Assembly: GCF_001424875.1 (NCBI RefSeq)
Contig: NZ_LMCT01000067.1
Coordinates: 306,880 to 370,879, forward strand
Source of the DNA: Kitasatospora sp. Root107
GTDB lineage: Bacteria > Actinomycetota > Actinomycetes > Streptomycetales > Streptomycetaceae
Length of the DNA: 64,000 nucleotides
Direction: 5' to 3'
Shown here: positions 1 to 7,529 of the stretch, one piece after another
Position numbering within the stretch: position 1 is the stretch's first letter
How the letters are laid out: every line of letters starts with the position of its first letter
Made by a program: the position numbers and the translations under genes
Notes under the pieces: model-generated
What the model saw: the letters and a program-made list of their open reading frames with translations, nothing else
Told to the model about the DNA's origin: nothing
Database searches by the model: none

Positions 1-1949
1 CGGGCCTCGGCGTGCTCGCCGAGGCTGTACAGGTTGGCGGCGAGGTCATTGGCGGAATGGAGGGTGTCGGGGTGGTCGTCGCCCTGGGTGCGGCGACGGC
101 GCGCGAGCGTGTCCTCGACAATGCCCCGTGATTTCGCATGCTCGCCAAGGTCGGATGTGGCGTGGCCGAGGTACTGTGCGGCAGTGAGAGCGTCGGGGTG
201 ATCCGGATCCAGGCCCGTTTCCCACGCCTGGTGAAGCGTGGCGGTGAGCTCTCGTGCGGTGCGCGCCTGGCCGCTTCTGATCAGGTACAGGACAGCATCG
301 AGGAGGACCCGCCGCAGCGCCGGCCGCTCGGCTGGCTTGATGTGGGCTGCGATGAGGTGAGGGGTGAGGGCGGCCCAGCCGGCCCAGGTATAGGGGGTCT
401 CGGGGTCGCCGGGGTGGGCGCTACTGAGGAGGGCAGTGGCGTCGTTGCGGATGGCTGTGGCGTGGTTGAGGGCGGTCTGGTCGCGGAGGACGGCTTGGTT
501 GAGGCGGTGGATCTGGAAGGTCTGGTGGTCGATGCGGGCCAGGCCGTATTGGGCCAGGGGCTGGAGGGCTGAGCGGGGCCACATAAGGTCGTCGGGGTCG
601 TCGAGGGTCGTGGTCAGGCGGGGACGGGCAGTCTCCAACCAGCCGACGGGGACGGGTTCGGGGCCGAGGAACGCACTCAGGCGCAGTAGGGCTTCTGCGT
701 CGGGGTGGTGCTCGGCGAGGCGGTCGGTGGCGATGGTGACGGTGGCGGCAACGGAGGTCGGGTAGCCGGGGGTTTCCCCTTCCTTGAGGAGCCGTGCGGT
801 GTTGGTGGTGAGGAGTTGGCGGTAGCGGTCTAGGGTCATGCCGCTGCCGATGACGCCGGCGGCCTGGGCCAGTGCGAGGGGGAGGTCGCCGAGGTCGTGG
901 GCGAGGGTGTCTGCCTGCTCGGGGGTGATGCTGGGGATGCGGGCCCGGAGGTAGGCCTTGGAGTCGGTGCGGGTGAAGACGTCTAGGCCGGTCTGGTGGG
1001 CGATGCCGATCCAGTGGGGGTTACGGGAAGTGATCAGGGTGTGGCCGGGGCTCTGGGGGAGCCAGTCCTCGATCTGGTCGGGGGCTTCGGCGTTGTCCAG
1101 GATGATCAGCCAGCGCTCGCGGTTGCTCAGGTGGTTCAGGAGGGTGCGGGCGTTGTGTTCGGTTCCGGCGTCAGGCGTGGCGATGCCTAGGCGCTCGGCG
1201 AGTGCGGTGTAGCTGACGGGGATCTGGTCGGCCTGCTCGGCATCGACCCACCAGACGACGTCGTACTGGTCGGCGAAGCGGTGGGCGTACTCCAGAGCGA
1301 GCTGTGTCTTGCCGAGCCCGCCCATCCCGTGCAGCGCTTGGACCACCGTCTGGCGCCCGTCGAGCAGTCCTTCGCGCAGCCGGATCATCTCAGCCTCGCG
1401 ACCGGTGAAGTCGGGGTTGCGTCGCCGCACCTCCCACACCTCGGGGCGCCCGGTGGTGCCGGGAAGCCGTGGCTGGTCGGCTGTGGACTGTGTGGCTGCT
1501 GCGGCTGAGGTATTTCCGGGGAAGCCGACGGGGCCGGTGGGGCCGGTGGGGCCGTGGACCGCTTCGCTCAGGGCTGCGAGTGCGCTGGTCTCGTCCAGCC
1601 CGTGCAGCTCTCGGCGGAGCCTGGCGCTGAGAATGGCAGGGATCTTGTCGGTGGTGAGGGCAGCGATGTCCAGCGGGATGAGACGGTTCCGGTTGGCGAT
1701 CGTGGCGGTCCACTCGACCTGGGTCCAGCGCTCGGGGGCGAAGTAGGCGTTGGAGAACAGGGCCACGACCGCGTCCGCCCGCTCCAGGGCCTCGTTCATG
1801 CGCAGGATGAAGTCATCCCCGGTATGCCAGTTCCACCGGTCCAGCTCCACACGGTGGCCAGCCTGCTTGAGCTGCCAGCCGACCCATTCGGCCCAGGCGC
1901 GGTCGGGCCCGGCATAGCTGATGAAGAACTGCTGGGCGTCGTCGGCCAT
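1..1949 (-). CDS. TIR-NB-ARC-TPR STAND protein, 3' part outside window
   Basis: This is a STAND-type NTPase of the kind linked to immunity or programmed cell death. It opens with ATG at 1947-1949, preceded on its strand by AGGGA, and stays open for about 649 codons to the window edge, so the C-terminus is missing. Residues 1-135 form a TIR domain (FFISYAG near residue 8, then FSNAYFAPERWTQVEW, whose last Glu sits where TIR NADases carry their catalytic Glu). A short collagen-like GPTGPTGPVGFPG linker follows. An NB-ARC domain then starts with the P-loop GMGGLGKT (K214), followed by WWVDAE and WLIILDN (Walker B). From about residue 520 helical TPR-like sequence begins. The sensor would be the TPR part and the effector the TIR part, by family analogy. 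It is divergent from the gene at 2069. FxSxx-COOH-associated NB-ARC/TPR proteins are similar in layout, but no FxSxx peptide gene is visible. Confidence 0.9.
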   Translation of the reverse strand, partial: MADDAQQFFISYAGPDRAWAEWVGWQLKQAGHRVELDRWNWHTGDDFILRMNEALERADAVVALFSNAYFAPERWTQVEWTATIANRNRLIPLDIAALTTDKIPAILSARLRRELHGLDETSALAALSEAVHGPTGPTGPVGFPGNTSAAAATQSTADQPRLPGTTGRPEVWEVRRRNPDFTGREAEMIRLREGLLDGRQTVVQALHGMGGLGKTQLALEYAHRFADQYDVVWWVDAEQADQIPVSYTALAERLGIATPDAGTEHNARTLLNHLSNRERWLIILDNAEAPDQIEDWLPQSPGHTLITSRNPHWIGIAHQTGLDVFTRTDSKAYLRARIPSITPEQADTLAHDLGDLPLALAQAAGVIGSGMTLDRYRQLLTTNTARLLKEGETPGYPTSVAATVTIATDRLAEHHPDAEALLRLSAFLGPEPVPVGWLETARPRLTTTLDDPDDLMWPRSALQPLAQYGLARIDHQTFQIHRLNQAVLRDQTALNHATAIRNDATALLSSAHPGDPETPYTWAGWAALTPHLIAAHIKPAERPALRRVLLDAVLYLIRSGQARTARELTATLHQAWETGLDPDHPDALTAAQYLGHATSDLGEHAKSRGIVEDTLARRRRTQGDDHPDTLHSANDLAANLYSLGEHAEA

Positions 1950-2068
1950 CTTCGTCCCTGTTCCAGATGATTACGGTCGCACTCCTGCGAAGGCCATGAT
2001 CCCGCGTATAGCGTGGGCAGGGTGGCAGATCGGCAAGATAGCCACAGGCGTGAGAAGGAGTGAAGCTG

Positions 2069-2599
2069 ATGCGGGGTCCGAAGAGTGTGGACGTGAAGCT
2101 CAAGCTCCCGGGGGTGGAGATCGCAGGCAGTTGGGAGCCCAACGATGCGGAGCGGCGTGCGGCGTGGGAGCTGTACGTGGAGCTGATCACCCGGGTGTCG
2201 GTGGTGCCGCTGCGGGCAGATGAGGGGCTGCTGCGGGAGGCCCTCAGTAGTCTGTACTCGCTGTTCGGTACTACCCGGGACGTCTTGCGCCGGCACGGTC
2301 CCGAGATTGCCGAGCCCAAGCGGAACGGGCAGTACAACTTCGGCTATCTGGCTGTGGCGATGCTCAACTACGGGGTCCGTCCGTTGCTGGCTCAGTGGCA
2401 CCCCCTCCTGGAAGACTGGGAGCACCGTCGGCCCGCCGACCGTTCCCGCCGCGACCACGAGCATGCTTGGCCCCAGGTCGATGAGCTCCGCACCGCTCTA
2501 CGCGACGCTCGCCGAATCCTCACCTCCTACGCCGACCTTCTCGCCACCGCCTGCGGCGTCCCAAACCTCCTCGAAGCCGTTCCCACCGCTGACCGTTGA
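2069..2599 (+). CDS. Hypothetical protein divergent from the TIR-NB-ARC gene
   Basis: I do not recognise this protein. ATG at 2069 is preferred over GTG at 2060 because GAAGGAG lies 8 nt upstream of the ATG but overlaps the GTG. It has 176 residues, is soluble, largely helical and charged, with no signal peptide or membrane segment. The N-terminal stretch MRGPKSVDVKLKLPG is beta-like; the rest alternates amphipathic helices (ELYVELITRV, LRTALRDARRILTSY). It shares a 119-bp divergent promoter region with the TIR-NB-ARC gene, so joint function is possible but inferred only from position. Nothing in the sequence suggests DNA binding. Confidence 0.8.
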   Translation: MRGPKSVDVKLKLPGVEIAGSWEPNDAERRAAWELYVELITRVSVVPLRADEGLLREALSSLYSLFGTTRDVLRRHGPEIAEPKRNGQYNFGYLAVAMLNYGVRPLLAQWHPLLEDWEHRRPADRSRRDHEHAWPQVDELRTALRDARRILTSYADLLATACGVPNLLEAVPTADR

Positions 2600-2741
2600 T
2601 GCCAATCCTGTAAAGGCGGTGGTGTGACCGGCGCGCTGCGCCGGGAGGTGTGATCCGGACCAGTGGCGGACCAAGACTCGCCTAGTGGTGCGGAAGTCCA
2701 CCATCCGTGAAGGTGGAAGGGCTGGCCACCTAGATTGCTCA

Positions 2742-2758
2742 GCAGACTGTAAATCTGC
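2742..2758 (+). other. Hairpin identical to a tRNA-Tyr anticodon arm
   Basis: GCAGACTGTAAATCTGC folds as a 5-6 bp stem with the 7-base loop CTGTAAA and is the typical anticodon arm of bacterial tRNA-Tyr(GTA). Neither the D-arm nor the T-arm of a tRNA-Tyr follows in the right place, so this is not a tRNA gene. It may be a fragment left by an integration event, or chance. It lies in the 2600-3219 stretch that has no supported gene. Confidence 0.35.
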
Positions 2759-2927
2759 TCGCTGCTGCACTGCCAAGGAGGAGCGCCGGCCGAGCGGTGG
2801 GCGGGTCGGCTGACATCAGAATCTGACATCAACAGCAGCAGGTATCGGCAGTCAGCCGAGTCCTTGGACGTATGGAACGTCCGCCTCACGTGCACGTCCG
2901 TCCCTGTCGGATGAGTGCCCGGTCGAA

Positions 2928-2970
2928 CTTACAAGGCGGATGTCGGCGGTTCGAAACCGTCTGCGCCCAC
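2928..2970 (+). mobile_element. Orphan 3' half of tRNA-Val(TAC), probable attachment-site scar
   Basis: From the anticodon loop CTTACAA (anticodon TAC at 2930-2932) through the variable loop and T-arm (GGCGGTTCGAAACCGTC) to acceptor strand TGCGCCC plus discriminator A, the sequence matches the 3' half of a bacterial tRNA-Val(UAC). The 5' half is absent: upstream bases do not pair with GGCGG or TGCGCCC. Actinomycete integrative elements (AICE, ICE) commonly recombine in tRNA 3' ends and leave such a half at the distal junction. The original chromosome would then lie to the right and the element, including the TIR-NB-ARC gene, to the left. No integrase is visible, so the element assignment is inference. 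Confidence 0.65.
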
Positions 2971-2991
2971 CCCTCAGAGCAGTGAAGGTAT

Positions 2992-3037
2992 GCCGAAGGC
3001 CCAGGTCAGGACATCAGTCCCGGCTTGGGCCTTCGGC
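2992..3037 (+). terminator. Hairpin terminator behind the tRNA-Val half
   Basis: GCCGAAGGCCCA (2992-3003) and TGGGCCTTCGGC (3026-3037) are a perfect 12-bp inverted repeat around a 22-nt loop. Its position 21 bp beyond the tRNA 3' end suggests it is the native tRNA terminator, retained with the scar. Confidence 0.65.
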
Positions 3038-3219
3038 GTATCTGTAGGCATCCTGAGTCTGTCTGTTGCTTCGACCAGCCCAGGAACGCGCACAGTCATC
3101 GACGCGGACGGCGACTGGCCTTACCCGGCTGGAGACGGTGGCGGCATCGGCGCAGGTATTGCGAACCCAGACCTCGCCGGCCGCCTCCGGGCGACCCTCG
3201 TACGCCGGCTTCCACGACC

Positions 3220-3465
3220 TCACCGCGGCTGGGTGTTCCGGCTCGGCTGGTCCAGCGCATCCGCTACGACTCCGCTGACCGGCCGATCGAGATCGCTGAC
3301 CCGATCCTGTCTGTCGGCCGGTGGCAGGTTCGGCTTCGCTGACTCCGGGCACCCGATGTGGTCAGTGATGGCGTCCGCCCACGCGTTGATGGCGCCGGCA
3401 TACTCTCCCTGGCCGTAGCCGCCGCAGCGGTGGCAGTGGCCGGAGGTCAGCTCAGGCTCGGCCAT
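3220..3465 (-). CDS. Small Cys-rich hypothetical protein
   Basis: ATG at 3463-3465 overlaps the stop of the preceding gene by 14 nt, which indicates translational coupling. The 81-residue product has a plausible zinc-ribbon start (GHCHRCGG near residue 10, and a third Cys in HIGCP), then a low-complexity basic tail. The second half overlaps the GntR/UTRA remnant on the other strand and may be run-on translation into recombined DNA. It is the last of three tiny genes transcribed away from the XRE regulator. Function unknown. Confidence 0.5.
   Translation of the reverse strand: MAEPELTSGHCHRCGGYGQGEYAGAINAWADAITDHIGCPESAKPNLPPADRQDRVSDLDRPVSGVVADALDQPSRNTQPR
3244..3342 (+). pseudogene. C-terminal remnant of a GntR/UTRA-type regulator
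   Basis: One forward frame reads ...RIRYDSADRPIEIADPILS... and stops shortly after GRWQVRLR. That pattern (R-x-RY-x-ADxRPxEIAD) resembles the end of UTRA ligand-binding domains in GntR-family regulators such as KorSA-type repressors of integrative elements. No DNA-binding N-terminus precedes it, and the frame upstream looks non-coding, so I read it as a gene fragment. It overlaps the distal end of the small reverse gene 3220-3465; both cannot be fully functional. Confidence 0.4.
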
Positions 3466-3682
3466 AACCGGCCTCCTGCAGGTAGGTCTCGCGGCGGATC
3501 CAGGCAGTAGCCAGATCCCGGAGCGGGAACGTCACGAGCTCGGGCTCCCCGTTCTCGCCGGGTGTCCGGACCAGGGCTCCGGTCTTGGTGTCGCGGATCG
3601 CCCACAGGCCAGGCAGCGCGCGGCCGTTGGAGCTGGTACCACCGACCTGTTGCTCTGGCCTGTACCGGTCGTCGGCCGTCAC
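3452..3682 (-). CDS. Small hypothetical protein of the three-gene mini-operon
   Basis: The GTG at 3680-3682 overlaps the TGA of the upstream gene as GTGA, and the stop lies inside the next gene. It encodes 76 residues starting VTADDRYRPEQQ and containing GLWAIRDTKTGALVRTPGENG and a helix DLATAWIRRETYLQEAGYGRA. The first part looks like a small beta-rich WAIRD fold. Such triples of tiny coupled genes opposite XRE-type regulators are common in actinomycete accessory DNA, but I cannot assign a role. Confidence 0.6.
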   Translation of the reverse strand: MTADDRYRPEQQVGGTSSNGRALPGLWAIRDTKTGALVRTPGENGEPELVTFPLRDLATAWIRRETYLQEAGYGRA

Positions 3683-3885
3683 AGTGCATGTCCCAGGTGC
3701 GGGGTGCAGAGGACGGTGACAACGACGTCGCGGACGACACCCTCGCCGCGTACCTCCATCGTCTCGTCCGGGTGAAGCGGCGGGATCGTGGTGTCGCAGA
3801 TGCGGCAGGCGTCGCCCTTGAGCTGGCGGCTCGTCAGATGCACCCAGGGTGAGACAGGTTGTGGAGTACCGGTGATCTCTGCCAT
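3679..3885 (-). CDS. Small CxxC-containing hypothetical protein
   Basis: First gene of the mini-operon; ATG at 3883-3885, 68 residues. It has CRICD near residue 27 and a further Cys-x-x-His (LCTPHLG) near the C-terminus, so a CxxC...CxxH zinc site is likely. It is divergent from the XRE/DUF5919 gene across an approximately 80-bp spacer. GTGA overlap with the next gene makes co-translation likely. Function unknown. Confidence 0.65.
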   Translation of the reverse strand: MAEITGTPQPVSPWVHLTSRQLKGDACRICDTTIPPLHPDETMEVRGEGVVRDVVVTVLCTPHLGHAL

Positions 3886-3951
3886 GTCTCAAGCATCGTG
3901 CTGAGCTGGCGATTGCAATATGCGCGAACCCGTCGTAACGATAGACGCTGC

Positions 3952-3981
3952 ACGTCAATATGAAGCTGTGACGACGTCAAT
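3952..3981. promoter_or_regulatory. Direct repeat ACGTCAAT at the XRE gene start
   Basis: ACGTCAAT occurs at 3952-3959 and 3974-3981, 22 bp apart (two helical turns), beside the divergent start region. If the regulator starts at 3968 one copy is upstream and one just inside the gene. An autoregulatory site is possible. Confidence 0.3.
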
Positions 3982-4939
3982 TGCCCGCGTGGACCGCACC
4001 ACCCGCCGACGCTCCGAGCGTGCAGCCAAGGACGTACGCCTGCGGGGCATCCGGGAAGGTCTGACCATCACCGAGGTGGTCGATCAGATCACCGTGGCGC
4101 TACCTGAGGTTCACCCGCTGGAGGCCCATCGCTGGGCCCGGGGCTGGGACCGGGCGGAGCTCTCGATGCGAATCGATCTGGCGTACTCCGACGACGGGCT
4201 GCGCGGCCCGGCGCTCTCCGACACGGAGATCTGCAGGTGGGAACACGGTCAGCGTCGCCCGTCCGAGGAGCGCATCGACTACCTGTGCCGCGTGTACGGC
4301 ACCCGGCCGGACCGGCTCGGCTACGGGCGTGACTACAGTGGAGCCATGCTGGGACACCTGGAGCAAGCGGGTCTCGTGGACCTCTTCCCTCGCACCAACA
4401 TGGAATCGAAGGCCGATCTGATCTCGCGGATCCGGGGCGCCCGAGCGCAGATCACGATGTTCGGCCTGACCCGCAACTTCTACGGCAGCGACGAGATGCT
4501 GCCGCTGTTCACCTCGAAGTCGCGCGAGGTGCCGGTTCGGGTCTTCATCATGGACCCGCACTGCGCGTCGCGCCGCGACCGGTACCGCCTGGAGCCGGCC
4601 GAGGCCGCTATGGAGGACCCAGCGCGGTATGAGCGTGAAGTGCTGCGGCCGCTCGCCGAGGCGGTCGCCCGTGACGGCGGTGACCTCAAGATCTACCTGT
4701 ACGACTTTCCGTGCAGCTTCGCCATGGAGCGCGTTGACGACTCCATCCGCGTCATGCTCTACGGCCATGGCAAGCGTGGCACTGATGGCCCGATCATGAC
4801 GTTCGACAGCGGCAGCGAGTACTACGCCTACTTCGCAGAGCAGTTGGACTGGGTGCAGCGTCTTGCCGATGCGGACGAGACCCCGGAGCCATGGCGCTCC
4901 AAGGGCGTCAGGGTGTGGGAGTACAAGGGCCAGGCCTGA
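3968..4939 (+). CDS. XRE-family regulator with C-terminal DUF5919-like domain
   Basis: A DNA-binding regulator. GTG at 3968 gives 323 residues; an in-frame ATG at 3920 is the alternative and would add 16 residues. The N-terminal third holds a helix-turn-helix (RLRGIREGLTITEVVDQI, then SDTEICRWEHGQRRPSEERI, typical of XRE proteins). From about residue 150 the sequence TMFGLTRNFYGSDEMLPLF and later FIMDPHCASRRDRY and SGSEYYAYFAEQLDWV match the DUF5919 type of C-terminus, thought to have a phospholipase-D-like fold without clear catalytic HKD motifs. It is divergent from the three tiny genes, and a hairpin at 4958-4985 follows. The ligand is unknown. Confidence 0.85.
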   Translation: MTTSIARVDRTTRRRSERAAKDVRLRGIREGLTITEVVDQITVALPEVHPLEAHRWARGWDRAELSMRIDLAYSDDGLRGPALSDTEICRWEHGQRRPSEERIDYLCRVYGTRPDRLGYGRDYSGAMLGHLEQAGLVDLFPRTNMESKADLISRIRGARAQITMFGLTRNFYGSDEMLPLFTSKSREVPVRVFIMDPHCASRRDRYRLEPAEAAMEDPARYEREVLRPLAEAVARDGGDLKIYLYDFPCSFAMERVDDSIRVMLYGHGKRGTDGPIMTFDSGSEYYAYFAEQLDWVQRLADADETPEPWRSKGVRVWEYKGQA

Positions 4940-4957
4940 CCTCGGACGCACGGAACC

Positions 4958-4985
4958 GCCCCGCCCTCCCGAAGGAGAGCGGGGC
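4958..4985 (+). terminator. Hairpin terminator after the XRE gene
   Basis: GCCCCGCCCTCC pairs with GGAGAGCGGGGC across a short CGAA-type loop, with one mismatch, 19 bp beyond the stop of the XRE regulator. Confidence 0.65.
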
Positions 4986-5155
4986 AGTGGCGCGTTCAGC
5001 GGTTGACGAACTGGAGAAGGGAGACGCCGAGGGCTGGCAGTGGCCAGCGTCTGGCCTTGAGATCCAGACGCGTCTGTGTTCCGTGGACAGCCCCGCACCC
5101 CCGGGCCGCCGAAATCGGGTGGTCAGCAGCCGGTGGTTCTGGCCATCCTGTCCCG

Positions 5156-6037
5156 ATGGGAGACAGAGCCAACGTCATCGTGGTCCGCGAGAACGGCACG
5201 CATGAGCTGTACCGGACCGGCTGGGCGGTCGGGATCGACCTCGACCTGCTGGACGGGTCGGCGGCTGTTCTCGCGATGCTTCCCGAACTCCGGCAGGACG
5301 GCTGGTGGTTGGACGACGACATGGCCCAGGGCGGGGTGCTGCTCGACCTCGGGCGAAAGGTTCTGTTGTTCTTCGCCTGGGAGGGCCCGAGCACCGAGCT
5401 TCGGCACCGTGCGGCGACCTTCGAGCTGATCCGGGCGGCGTTGCCGGGCTGGGAGGTCCGTTGGTTGTACGACGGCGCGGCCGAGCTGCGCGGGTACGTC
5501 GGGCTGGATCCGGAGTACGTCCGCTGCCGCGACTCTGCCCTGTCCGTGGCCCCGTTCCTCGCCCCCGAGGACGAGGACCTGGCTTGGCCGGACCCGGGCG
5601 GTGTGGTGGTCACGGTCGGCAGCGAGAGTTGCCACGTCGCCTCCGGCGCCGTCGACCACCCCGTCCGCGAGGGCGTCGCCCTGTTCGACCGCTTGGCGGA
5701 TGCCCCCGAGCACGAGGTGTGCCGCCTGCACGTGAACTCCGGCATCCATCTGGACCCGGAAGGCCGCCGTCTGGGCTGGTGGTCTCTCTACTCCTCCCCG
5801 CAGGCGTACGAGGTACCGAAGCTGTGGCCAGGCTGGACGGTGGAGTTCTGGCAGGACGGCTGGGAACGGCATGTCCGGGCCTCAGGTGGCCGCTTCTCCC
5901 CGGCACCGTTCGACGCCAGGGAGGAGGCCAGGGCCACGGTGCTTGCCGAGGCTGAGGAGCGCCGGGCCCAGCGGGCCCGTCATCGAGCCCAGGTCGCACA
6001 TGTCCGGACCACACCGGGCCGTCCCCCGGCTGGCTGA
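5156..6037 (+). CDS. Hypothetical protein (MGDRANVIV family)
   Basis: Start chosen at ATG 5156 because the predicted family N-terminus MGDRANVIVV begins here; the frame upstream has non-coding composition. The 293-residue product is cytoplasmic and acidic, rich in Trp and Asp, with no membrane segment. Residues 1-120 look like alternating beta strands (YRTGWAVGIDLDLLDGS, LLFFAWEGPS); later segments GWWSLYSSPQAYEVPKLWPGW and a helical charged tail REEARATVLAEAEERRAQRA follow. I do not recognise a function. It stands alone between a terminator and a convergent gene. Confidence 0.8.
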   Translation: MGDRANVIVVRENGTHELYRTGWAVGIDLDLLDGSAAVLAMLPELRQDGWWLDDDMAQGGVLLDLGRKVLLFFAWEGPSTELRHRAATFELIRAALPGWEVRWLYDGAAELRGYVGLDPEYVRCRDSALSVAPFLAPEDEDLAWPDPGGVVVTVGSESCHVASGAVDHPVREGVALFDRLADAPEHEVCRLHVNSGIHLDPEGRRLGWWSLYSSPQAYEVPKLWPGWTVEFWQDGWERHVRASGGRFSPAPFDAREEARATVLAEAEERRAQRARHRAQVAHVRTTPGRPPAG

Positions 6038-6181
6038 CCCCGCGTCAACAGCAGTAGGCCTGACTGGTTCCGGCGACCGTGGGTTGATGGGTTGTCAGGG
6101 GTGGTCTTCTCGGGGGCTGTCTCTTGATTGTGTGCAGCCGGCGTTGGCAGTGGCGGGCGATGGCTTGGCGTTGTCGGCGCT

Positions 6182-6823
6182 TCAGAGTGACCAGGTCGCC
6201 ACGAAGCAGCTGACGCCGTCCACGGTCTCGGCGTACAGGAGGTGGTGGGTGGTCAGATCCCAGTCGGCCCCGTCCAGCAGCTGCCAGGGCGAGCGGCCCG
6301 ACACCCCCAGCTCACGAGCGAGGTTCTCGTCCATGTCGGGGAAGAATCCGTCCACGTCACCGTCGGCCAGCGCGGCGGCGATGCCCGCGTTGATCTCCTC
6401 GGCCCGTGGATCGGGGTGCAGGGCTCCGTCCGCGCCGGTGTGGGTCGGACCGTTTCCCAGCACCAGCATTCCGACGCGGTCCGCCCACCCCGCCATGTGG
6501 ACGCCGTCCTCGCCGTTCGTGGGCCAGTCCCGGTCGTCGTCCAGCTCGTAGGCACGCACCGGACCGGTCCAGCCTGCCTGTTGCAGCAGCCGCATGCCCA
6601 TGGGAATCCCGAGGTCCCGAGAGGCCGACAGGGAGCCCTCCTCGTGGAGAACGGATCGCGTACCCGGGCCGACCACGGCCACGATCTCGGGGTCCTCGGC
6701 CAGTACGGCAGCCACCGCCTGCGCGCACGCCACGCGCAGCCGCTCCGGCGCCGCAGGCGCGCCAGCTTCCGCCGCGAACGCGAGCGACGGCAGGTGGGGA
6801 CAGATGGCAGCGGCTACGAGCAT
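6182..6823 (-). CDS. Class III extradiol dioxygenase-like (LigB-fold) protein
   Basis: ATG at 6823 is chosen because MLVAAAICPHLP is the usual start of this family; longer frames upstream lack coding character. The 213-residue protein has AAAICPHLPSLAF (candidate metal-binding His), VVGPG and GNGPTHT, and a GDVDGFF segment near the end. These features fit the LigB-like superfamily proteins found widely in streptomycetes, whose substrate is unknown. True aromatic-ring cleavage is not shown. It is convergent with the upstream gene at 5156-6037 and divergent from 6958. Confidence 0.75.
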   Translation of the reverse strand: MLVAAAICPHLPSLAFAAEAGAPAAPERLRVACAQAVAAVLAEDPEIVAVVGPGTRSVLHEEGSLSASRDLGIPMGMRLLQQAGWTGPVRAYELDDDRDWPTNGEDGVHMAGWADRVGMLVLGNGPTHTGADGALHPDPRAEEINAGIAAALADGDVDGFFPDMDENLARELGVSGRSPWQLLDGADWDLTTHHLLYAETVDGVSCFVATWSL

Positions 6824-6957
6824 GCTGCGCAGCCTATAGCTTGTCCGCAGAGGTGTTCTGACCAGGGGGCAGGGCCTCGAACTCACGCCCACCGAGAGCA
6901 ACGGCCAGTCGCGTCAATCCCGTTGCGGTCTCAGCCGCGCAGGGCCGACCAACAGCC

Positions 6958-7395
6958 ATGTTCGAGGTTCTTCCAGGAGTCGGTCTTGCGCTGCCGCACC
7001 GGGCCGGCGTGCTTCGGTACGGAATGTCCGAAGCCAAGGCCGAGTGGGTGGTCTCCACCGTGGCGGACGTCCGGTCGGGGGGCTGGGTCTGCGGCGTCGG
7101 TTGGTGCTTCACCGCGTACTACCAGGGACTGAATCTGCGCGTCAGTGGCGACGCTCTCTCCCGGCAGGCGGACGAGGAGGACGAGCTCGGGCTCTTCGAT
7201 ATCAGGATCGAACGACTCCGGGAAACCTTGGCGGGACCGGCCGCCGTGCCAGTGGTTCTGGACGGTGTCGACGTGTTCGGCTTCCCGTCCCGGGAGGTGG
7301 CAGAGGCCGTCAGCCTGAACGCTTACCCCGACGTCCGCTTCGGGCCCCTGGAGGCTCCGTATCTCGCGGGCTTCGGCATGGTGCGCATGCGGTAA
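6958..7395 (+). CDS. Hypothetical protein
   Basis: A 145-residue acidic protein from ATG 6958 to a stop at 7393-7395. A second ATG at 7024 (MSEAKAEWVVSTVADV) would also give a sensible N-terminus. It contains GWVCGVGWCFTAYYQGLNL and FGFPSREVAEAVSL, which look like strands and helices of a small globular protein. No signal or transmembrane segment. Its size and position near an Rhs toxin would allow an orphan immunity role, but that is speculation. A large inverted repeat at 7435-7499 separates it from the convergent Rhs cluster. Confidence 0.65.
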   Translation: MFEVLPGVGLALPHRAGVLRYGMSEAKAEWVVSTVADVRSGGWVCGVGWCFTAYYQGLNLRVSGDALSRQADEEDELGLFDIRIERLRETLAGPAAVPVVLDGVDVFGFPSREVAEAVSLNAYPDVRFGPLEAPYLAGFGMVRMR

Positions 7396-7434
7396 CCCCA
7401 CCGGAACGAGCGCCGTCGGGTCGGGGAAGATGGC

Positions 7435-7499
7435 ACGGACGCGACCCCTGTTCATGATCCTCGACTTCGAGAACCTTGATCGTCAGGAGTCGCGTCCGT
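7435..7499. terminator. Large inverted repeat between convergent genes
   Basis: ACGGACGCGACCCCTG (7435-7450) and CAGGAGTCGCGTCCGT (7484-7499) pair over 16 bp with one G-T type mismatch; the 33-nt loop contains a smaller CTCGA/TTCGAG hairpin. It can act as a bidirectional terminator for 6958-7395 and the reverse immunity gene. Its size and loop structure also resemble an insertion-sequence end remnant. Confidence 0.55.
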
Positions 7500-7529
7500 C
7501 ATTTCCAGTCGGGTTACGAAACCCCGAGG

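Noticed and set aside
2735..2975. A complete tRNA gene in this stretch
   Set aside because: Neither fragment has a paired acceptor stem or D-arm; only a Tyr-like anticodon arm and the Val 3' half are present.
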